A stretch of DNA of 64,000 bases, taken from NCBI GenBank assembly GCA_035559595.1, contig DATMBF010000013.1, forward strand, positions 1 through 64,000. The letters run 5' to 3'. The position numbers were made by a program, and so were the translations under genes. How positions within the stretch are numbered: position 1 is the stretch's first letter; each line of letters starts with the position of its first letter. This DNA comes from DATMBF01 sp035559595. GTDB taxonomy: Bacteria; Bacteroidota; Ignavibacteria; UBA10030. The notes beneath the pieces were generated by a model, which saw nothing but the letters and a program-made list of their open reading frames with translations, searched no databases and was not told the origin of the DNA. This document shows, in pieces, positions 58,117 to 64,000 of this stretch.

Positions 58117-58944
58117 TCAAGTCTGAGCTTTATGATCATCCTGCACTGGCGCGTGTTCTAACATTCCAAATCCCATCGAATTCTTTTCTCCCAGACCGCT
58201 TTCGTAAGCCAGCCTGATCAGCTCGACGTCGCCTTCGAGCGTTACAGGACATAAAAAGCCACGGATGCGCGTTTCATCTTTGTGTCCTTCCCGAATGGTG
58301 ATCAGTTTGCTGATCTTTGCCGCGCCGCCACGCTGCGAGATGAAGTTCTGATCGAGCGTGCAATGAAAATGTAGGTCGGATTGCCAATCCGACCTACGGA
58401 GTGAATTGTATTTATTGATGATGTTGCTGCGCAGAGCCTCGGAAAGCTCGGGATCGTCGGCGAACAGGTAACGCGCCACAAGCTTGCCGTTGCGCTGCTC
58501 GGGCACGGAAACGGTGAGCGGCGAGAGCATGCGGAAGCGCATGGGGCTGGTCCAGGCAGGTTCGGGCAGCACCTCCACCTGCTCGATAGCGAAGCGGTTT
58601 TCCTCGCCCTCGATGTAAAACTCCTGTCTGGCAAAGATGCCGGTAACCAGATGCTGCAGCGATTGCTCCACCGGCATGCCGACGTACCAGGTGATAAGCG
58701 GCGAGCGGATGAGCAAGCGACTGCCTTTGATGGTGCGCTGCGGGACGATGAGCTGCGAGAAGCAGAAGTGTTTGAACCGCCGTGCCATGCCTTCCGGCTG
58801 AAATCCCTGCCCGTGCAAAAACCGTGAGTACTCCGGCGACGACGCCTCGATCCACCGATAGATGGCGCTCGAGAGATAGTAGTTGTAGCTGAGCGGAATT
58901 TCCGCGCAAGGATTCAGGGGCCGTATGGTGAGACGAAGGCGCAT
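58117..58944 (-). CDS. cas6: CRISPR endoribonuclease Cas6
   Basis: 275 residues, normal for the family. Ferredoxin-like N-terminal half (MRLRLTIRPL); the C-terminal glycine-rich loop GLGEKNSMGFGML is diagnostic. It should cut the repeat RNA to leave the ATTGAAAC handle. A His in the first third (H47 in PEYSRF-HGQ / FKHFCF region) is a candidate catalytic residue. The gene is about 60% GC, against ~40% in cas3-cas8 next to it, and carries a 27-bp palindrome in frame. Confidence 0.9.
   Translation of the reverse strand: MRLRLTIRPLNPCAEIPLSYNYYLSSAIYRWIEASSPEYSRFLHGQGFQPEGMARRFKHFCFSQLIVPQRTIKGSRLLIRSPLITWYVGMPVEQSLQHLVTGIFARQEFYIEGEENRFAIEQVEVLPEPAWTSPMRFRMLSPLTVSVPEQRNGKLVARYLFADDPELSEALRSNIINKYNSLRRSDWQSDLHFHCTLDQNFISQRGGAAKISKLITIREGHKDETRIRGFLCPVTLEGDVELIRLAYESGLGEKNSMGFGMLEHAPVQDDHKAQT
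58371..58397. repeat. REP-like palindrome inside cas6
   Basis: Arms GTAGGTCGGATTG and CAATCCGACCTAC around one central base, a perfect 13-bp inverted repeat. It is translated in frame as part of LRRSDWQSDLHF in a loop of Cas6 where the family varies. Such GTAGGTCGGAT palindromes occur as dispersed short repeats in many bacteria. Confidence 0.75.
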
Positions 58945-58958
58945 GGGGAGATAACGAG

Positions 58959-61223
58959 TTACAAAATTACACCACCGAGCTCTTCGGTCCTTCCGATGCC
59001 AGTCTTTGGCGAATAGTCTATGCTTGCTTTCAAAACGTCCACCCTTTTTGCAAGAGGTGTGAGACTAATTCTATGTGTCTTCCAGGCAGGGAGAGGAACA
59101 GTAAATTGCTTGATCGTGTACAGCGCCTTCAATCTCTCCCCCTTGTCTCGTGAACTTAACAATACGCGAACAGCATTCTCTATCTCGGATTCATTGTCAT
59201 AATAGACAGGCGACGGTATTACATTTACGCTGGCGAATTTTCTGAACAGGCGTTGAGCCTCGTTCTTTGTTTCAATGGTGAAGTTTAGACCTTTAATCAA
59301 TCGCAACGACTTTTCAAACTTGTTGTAGTAGTGTGTCTTCCGAAATTCTGGTCCCCCAAACACACCTTGAATCATTTCATGTTCTTCTTGCGGAGAGAGT
59401 AGAGTGTTATCATAACGGCGTAAAGCCTGAATCGATAACCCCACCAGATCTTTGTCATAAATCAAACTTCTACCTGCGGTATCAACCAATCCAGAAGCAT
59501 CTTGACAGATGTAGATATTTGGCTCGCTTTCATCATAATCACTCTTGGTATGTCGCCAAACTCGTCCCCAACGCTGTACTTGGGAATCAATGGACGAGAG
59601 TTCGGTTACCATTGCAGGGAAATCTATATCGAGGGAGACTTCTGCGAGTTGTGTTGTAATCCAAACACCTTCTGGCGAATTTAAAATACTTCCGGCTTCG
59701 TGTTCGTTCTCTCGCTTTCTACGATCTTTATAGATGAAGCCAGCGTGTAATAGAGAAACTGGCAATTTGTTCCTCAACACATCAAATAACTCTTGAGAAC
59801 GTTTTACCGTGTTCACGATGATAAGCATCTTGCCATGGTGTTGATACGCCTTTTGAATAAGCTGGATGATTTCTTCATCAAGGATCGAATTTGGAAGGAG
59901 CTTCGGTTTATGCTTCTTTTGGCTGCCCAACCTTGGTGGGAGCACGTGAACCGATGGGATATTTTCCTTTATGTAATTCAGATAAATTTCCGGCAGCGTG
60001 GCAGTCACTAGACAAAACTTCCCACCTAATTCCGCAATATCCTCTAATCCTTTGAGGATAATAGCGACCATATCTGGATCATAAGATTGGATCTCATCGA
60101 CTATGACTCGAGAATACGCCAGAGTAGCATAGATTTTTTCATAGCCCTTGTACTTAAACACTGCTGTGAATAACTGATCTGCAGTCGAAACTGTCACTGG
60201 CACACTCATTTGCTTTGCCAAATCCATCCTTAGAATATTTTGTTCGAGTCCCTCGGTATTTTGATTGTCAATTCCTGCAAGTAATGCATACTCTTCGATT
60301 GCATAAAAGTAACTGTCGCTATGCAATAATCCCACATTCTCCGTTTGATATGTTTCCTTCAAGCGTTCATACATTGCATTGACCGATGTTCGGACGGGAA
60401 GAGTGTAGAATCCTTTCTCGCCAGCGAGCCAATAAAGCGAGAACTCGGTTTTTCCTGATCCAGTGCTTGCTTGAAAAACAACACTACTGTGCTGGCATTC
60501 CTTTGCCAATTCCCTTTGCCAGATGTCAGAGTCTCCAACACCTTTTGATTGTAGGTAGGTCGTAACGAGGTCATTAGGACTTGTCAACCGAGCTGTCTCA
60601 ATTTCTAGGTGAGCAGAAGCAGAGTGATCGATTCTATGCAAAAGGCCTTTCAAAAGAATAAAGAAAGTTCGATAGTCTCCTTTGGGATTGCCGAGCAATC
60701 TCTTCCGATAGTTAGACTTTGGGGTAAGCTTGCCATCCAATAATGGTTGCAAATCGTCCAACCGATGGAGGTTCGTCAGCAGATCTTTCTCGATTGCTGT
60801 TACAACACTCCTCCATCCTTCGTCTGAGAGACTGTCGGTGCCTCTGCTGTGATGAAATGCAACTGCTTGAAAGATCGTATCTTGAATTTCTCTTGGAAAC
60901 CTTCTGACTAAGTCAAAGAGGAACGCTGGCGACAAGATATTGTGTGGAATTTCCTCAACGCCATCGATACTCGGTAAGAGTTCTATCTTCAACGCCTCTC
61001 TGACAGCGTTTTGAAAGGGGGTGTGAATTTTACCAAGGTCGTGCGCTATGCAGCTAATTTCCAATGCACCCCAGAAATAATCCCTAAGGTTTTCAGCGAT
61101 CAACTCCTCGATCTGCGAACCATAAATGCTTTTGATCCTGCGCAGTTCTTCAAGAAGTGTTTCTGTATGGGCCTTCAATGTTTCTGGATCGTCTCTGGGA
61201 TAGGATTTTGCATAGACCACCAT
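58959..61223 (-). CDS. cas3: CRISPR helicase-nuclease Cas3
   Basis: 754 residues. N-terminal HD nuclease with His19, His61-Asp62 (CIAHDLGKIHTPF) and further His (FHHSRGTD). SF2 helicase core follows: Walker A ASTGSGKTEFS, DEIQ box VDEIQSYDP, SAT-like LVTATLPE, and motif VI QRWGRVWRH. Cas3 is recruited by the Cascade complex to degrade target DNA. AAGGAG stands before the ATG at 61223, which lies 49 bp inside cas5. Confidence 0.94.
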   Translation of the reverse strand: MVVYAKSYPRDDPETLKAHTETLLEELRRIKSIYGSQIEELIAENLRDYFWGALEISCIAHDLGKIHTPFQNAVREALKIELLPSIDGVEEIPHNILSPAFLFDLVRRFPREIQDTIFQAVAFHHSRGTDSLSDEGWRSVVTAIEKDLLTNLHRLDDLQPLLDGKLTPKSNYRKRLLGNPKGDYRTFFILLKGLLHRIDHSASAHLEIETARLTSPNDLVTTYLQSKGVGDSDIWQRELAKECQHSSVVFQASTGSGKTEFSLYWLAGEKGFYTLPVRTSVNAMYERLKETYQTENVGLLHSDSYFYAIEEYALLAGIDNQNTEGLEQNILRMDLAKQMSVPVTVSTADQLFTAVFKYKGYEKIYATLAYSRVIVDEIQSYDPDMVAIILKGLEDIAELGGKFCLVTATLPEIYLNYIKENIPSVHVLPPRLGSQKKHKPKLLPNSILDEEIIQLIQKAYQHHGKMLIIVNTVKRSQELFDVLRNKLPVSLLHAGFIYKDRRKRENEHEAGSILNSPEGVWITTQLAEVSLDIDFPAMVTELSSIDSQVQRWGRVWRHTKSDYDESEPNIYICQDASGLVDTAGRSLIYDKDLVGLSIQALRRYDNTLLSPQEEHEMIQGVFGGPEFRKTHYYNKFEKSLRLIKGLNFTIETKNEAQRLFRKFASVNVIPSPVYYDNESEIENAVRVLLSSRDKGERLKALYTIKQFTVPLPAWKTHRISLTPLAKRVDVLKASIDYSPKTGIGRTEELGGVIL

Positions 61224-61930
61224 ACGTAGTCTCCTTGTTCATCAATCCAAACTGGGAAGGGTTCATCTGCTTCAAAATAGGCGTCTTTTTCTACATAGTG
61301 CAGGTTGAACCAATCAAAATCACGGAGAACCTTTGTTTGTTTCTTTGCAGTTACGGGAACATAGCGATACCAGCCCGAGAGCTTGTAAGGAACGCCTTGG
61401 AGAGCTAGCGCATTGGCAGTCTCTTGGGGAATTAAAGCTGATTTGCTTAAGAAGCCGTTTTCGATGGATTCAATTCTAGATTTCTCCCAGTGTACATCTT
61501 CGATTTTCACCAAGTCTTCTGCACGGCCCATATAGGGAAAGTAAGGTGGAACTTTTAGGAGCCGTTCCACCTCTTTACCCATTGATTCATACGGCTTTGG
61601 GAAGTAAAAGTGCAAAAGGAGAGAGACATCAAAAAGCGTGTGCACGAGGATAGGATAGGGCCTTTGTCCGAAACCTTTGATGTTCCCATCGTATTTCTTA
61701 TACCACTGATAGTCCCGTAAGAGAGCCGCGTACTCGCCTTGTATGCTGATGTTCATCGAATTTGGATCAGGCTGAAGTTTCTTTAAGAGACTGTGAACGA
61801 ACCCAATAATCGTTGAGGGTGGTGGCAATGGATAGCTCTCAACGACTTCCGAAGTGATTGGATTCCTGTACACTGCGGTATGCTGGTGTAGCCTGACCTT
61901 GAGCACTTCGACAGAAGAGTTAGCTCTCAT
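61175..61930 (-). CDS. cas5: Cascade subunit Cas5 (Cas5t type)
   Basis: 251 residues from the ATG at 61930, which overlaps the cas7 stop by 11 bp; the frame also extends 15 codons upstream. VLKVRLHQHTAVYRNP and SYPLPPPSTIIGFVHSLL are the Cas5 opening and the conserved P-P-S/T-T-I-x-G block. It caps the crRNA 5' handle in Cascade. Confidence 0.9.
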   Translation of the reverse strand: MRANSSVEVLKVRLHQHTAVYRNPITSEVVESYPLPPPSTIIGFVHSLLKKLQPDPNSMNISIQGEYAALLRDYQWYKKYDGNIKGFGQRPYPILVHTLFDVSLLLHFYFPKPYESMGKEVERLLKVPPYFPYMGRAEDLVKIEDVHWEKSRIESIENGFLSKSALIPQETANALALQGVPYKLSGWYRYVPVTAKKQTKVLRDFDWFNLHYVEKDAYFEADEPFPVWIDEQGDYVWWSMQNPIPETIQKH

Positions 61931-62981
61931 TGTTGATCCCATAATAAGCATTGACTTGATTCTTGAGCCCTTCAATCACTTGCTCAGGTGAGCTCAACTT
62001 AAAATTCTCATCATCGCTAAAGTCTTTGGCTTGATTGTTAAAGATTCCAGCTCTGATGCCAATGAATGTTTCATTCTTCACGTCCTTCATTCTCAATTCG
62101 CCTTGGTCGTCCAGCGTTGCATATTGGCTCGTCAAGATTTGCTTTATTGGTTCTCCTACAATCCTCGGTTTGTCCTTTTCCCACTTAATTGTCACAAGAT
62201 TCTCAAAGAAGGGATTACAGGTGTCGTAGACGCCGCCGATGATAAATAGTGGCTTCAAGTCTTCACGTCGTCCTTTGATATCACGATAAAGTGTTTTGAT
62301 GATTTCCAAGAGTTGATTGACTCGCTTAGCTTTTTCGGTTGCACTGAGATTCAATTCACGCAGTTTCTTCTCATATTGCTCATAGTCCTTCGGTTCTGTT
62401 TTTTGGCCTGGAGCGATGCGGGTCGTTATCCGATCTTGCTCAGTTCCCACTCGATGAAGATCGATGGCAACTGTGTAGCGGTAGAAGCTTCTATGAACCT
62501 CCATGTTGGCAATGTTAGGATTACTCTGGATTTTGTCAGCCTGATACTTGTTCGTCAACATTTCAAGATCGCTGGCGTATGATTCCAACGCAATGGCTGG
62601 CAGAATTCTTACCGGCGTAGTTCGCAGCACTGATACTTCTTTGCCGCCATCTACCTTCACATTAGTCCGCATATACCCAAATAGATCACCTTCTTCGCTC
62701 TTGTCGATATCTGTGATCAGTTGAGTTACGGTCTGGTCTCCCGCTCCGGCTTCCTCTACATCACTTGGTTTCCAGCCGAACTCGCGCACGCCCTGCACAA
62801 AAATAGAATATCGAAGAGACTGCCTCGAAGCGTACGTGTAGACTTCTCCACTACCACGATGTAGTTTCTTAATAACGGACAGGTTTCCATATCCCTCATC
62901 GTAATTCAAGGACTGGGCTTCAAAAATAATTGTGGCAGTTAAGCCCTTTGTCCTGAGAGTGTTGCTATTCTGGTTTGCCAT
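61920..62981 (-). CDS. cas7: Cascade backbone Cas7 (Cst2/DevR type)
   Basis: 353 residues. The start LRTKGLTATIIFEAQSLNYD and SRQSLRYSIFVQ are typical Cst2/DevR-like Cas7. GYMRTNVKVDGGKEVSVLR and the MEVHRSFYRYTVAIDLHRVG region follow. Copies would line the crRNA. AAGGAG precedes the start. Confidence 0.9.
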   Translation of the reverse strand: MANQNSNTLRTKGLTATIIFEAQSLNYDEGYGNLSVIKKLHRGSGEVYTYASRQSLRYSIFVQGVREFGWKPSDVEEAGAGDQTVTQLITDIDKSEEGDLFGYMRTNVKVDGGKEVSVLRTTPVRILPAIALESYASDLEMLTNKYQADKIQSNPNIANMEVHRSFYRYTVAIDLHRVGTEQDRITTRIAPGQKTEPKDYEQYEKKLRELNLSATEKAKRVNQLLEIIKTLYRDIKGRREDLKPLFIIGGVYDTCNPFFENLVTIKWEKDKPRIVGEPIKQILTSQYATLDDQGELRMKDVKNETFIGIRAGIFNNQAKDFSDDENFKLSSPEQVIEGLKNQVNAYYGINNES

Positions 62982-63016
62982 TGCGATTTCTCCTTTTTTT
63001 GAACGGGTTGAATGAA

Positions 63017-64000
63017 TTAACTCGTTTTTTCAGCTTTCGCTTCTGCACTTTCAGTTATTTCTGCCTGCTGTTGACGTAAGAAACCCGACATGAAAGCGTA
63101 AGCCTTCGCTTCGGGCTCGATTGCGTCAGCAGCATTCAGAATGCTGACCAGATCGTCAGGGATGGCTTTGTTTTGAGAAACGTAAAGTCTGAGTAGAGCT
63201 TCATAAAAGTCGGCAATTTTTCCTGTTCGGATAAGCGAAATTAATCGATAAGACTTCCGTTTTCGGTCTTCATATTGTATCCCTTGTCCTAAATATTCCC
63301 CGGCTTCTCTGAAGCCCTTCAGAATGTGGTAAATGTGTCCTGATTCCATCGGTGATTCTCCTTTCTTGTATTTCATCCAAATGTTTGTTCGAATTCCTGA
63401 AAGAACGGCAAGACTGAAGGCGTTCTGTGTGTTGAAGAAACTTGGGTTATCAATTTGATCTCGAATCGCAGCATAGCATAGAGGATACAATGAGTCTCGA
63501 CTGAGAACTCGACGCACAGTATCTCTTCTGGCATGCACGAAGACGCTGTTTCTTGGGTTCTCTTTATTCCTTCGGGTGTAGATCCTTCCCTTGATTCCTC
63601 GTGCCTGGATGATAGCGGACTCGTCCTTAAACAACTGTGCAATGTCCCGTCCCACATGGAAATAGCGGAAGTTAGGCTTGCCTTGATCTTTTCGTGGGAC
63701 GGGTTTAATCTCAACGAAAAGAACATTTTGCAGAGCCCATTCTGATTTCTTTTCTTTTTCCTTCACAAATAAATCGTAGAGTATTTCCTCATAGATCGTT
63801 CCCTGAAGATCAAGCGCAGAAGTTTCATACAAATTTTGCAATTTCTCGTTTTCCTCCATTAGCAGTTCAAGATTTGGCACATTCACAAAGATGAACTCTG
63901 TGTCGTTCACCTCATCACGAAATCTCCAGGGGATCTCCGTAAAGCCTGCCCAAGAGCACAACAGGATAAGTTCACAAACCTCGCACATTACAAGGTCTGG
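63017..64000 (-). CDS. cas8: Cascade large subunit Cas8a1/Cst1, 5' end cut by window
   Basis: The frame stays open to 64000 (328 codons), so the N-terminus is outside. The first visible residues, CEVCELILLCSWAGF, carry a Cys-x2-Cys typical of the zinc-binding Cst1 family; the remainder (YETSALDLQGTIYEEILYDL; IRTNIWMKYKKGESPMESGH) fits Cas8a1 of the Tneap-type I-B systems. It recognises the PAM and holds Cas3. First in the leftward cas operon. Confidence 0.8.
   Translation of the reverse strand, partial: PDLVMCEVCELILLCSWAGFTEIPWRFRDEVNDTEFIFVNVPNLELLMEENEKLQNLYETSALDLQGTIYEEILYDLFVKEKEKKSEWALQNVLFVEIKPVPRKDQGKPNFRYFHVGRDIAQLFKDESAIIQARGIKGRIYTRRNKENPRNSVFVHARRDTVRRVLSRDSLYPLCYAAIRDQIDNPSFFNTQNAFSLAVLSGIRTNIWMKYKKGESPMESGHIYHILKGFREAGEYLGQGIQYEDRKRKSYRLISLIRTGKIADFYEALLRLYVSQNKAIPDDLVSILNAADAIEPEAKAYAFMSGFLRQQQAEITESAEAKAEKTS

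Overview
The window looks like the chromosome of a Gram-negative member of the Bacteroidota/Chlorobiota/Ignavibacteriota assemblage. The evidence is PorV/PorQ-like and FecR proteins, several intergenic promoters of the form TTG-N19-21-TAnnTTTG, many genes without a Shine-Dalgarno site, and a dnaA-dnaN-recF-DUF721-gyrB-gyrA cluster back to back with rpmH-rnpA-yidD-yidC-mnmE-mnmG-rsmG. The exact lineage is inference (closest in style to Ignavibacteria). No rRNA, tRNA, transposase or prophage was recognised.

1-6.6 kb (minus strand): a large secreted beta-helix protein cut by the window edge, then three tandem paralogous lipoproteins with propeller-like repeats. Two junctions carry a nearly identical 86-bp leader cassette: a perfect Shine-Dalgarno, a three-codon ORF (Met-Arg-Ala-stop), a hairpin, and a short ORF that overlaps the next gene by ATGA. 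6.6-12.6 kb (minus): a secreted protein of unknown function, an M16 peptidase pair (one catalytic, one without zinc ligands) and a TPR protein. 12.7-22 kb (plus): dxr, rseP, then a secreted protein, a FecR protein, an outer-membrane-barrel-like protein and a CHASE2 adenylate cyclase. A CRP-type palindrome precedes that last group. 22-27.5 kb (minus): lon, dnaX and a PorV-like protein. 27.8-34 kb (plus): a NarL-type two-component pair, a receiver-domain fragment, and an operon pxpB-pxpC-MFS-pxpA for 5-oxoproline use.

34-54.9 kb is the replication-origin neighbourhood. A leftward block runs rpmH, rnpA, yidD, yidC, mnmE, mnmG, rsmG, murQ, DUF2461. A rightward block runs dnaA, dnaN, recF, DUF721, gyrB, gyrA. 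DnaA boxes lie between rpmH and dnaA, and two parS-like sites bracket mnmG. Past gyrA are two conserved genes of unknown function (TIGR03545/TIGR03546 type).

55-64 kb is a type I-B CRISPR-Cas locus: a 24-repeat array and cas6, cas3, cas5, cas7 and cas8 (cst1, cut by the window end). The adaptation genes are gone. Only the first ~68 codons of cas4 remain and they abut the array directly, so cas1, cas2 and the usual leader are missing. A divergent AAA/DUF4143 ATPase gene, preceded by a large palindrome and a near-consensus sigma70 promoter, sits between cas6 and the cas4 remnant. The effector set looks intact, so the locus may still interfere but probably cannot acquire spacers by itself.
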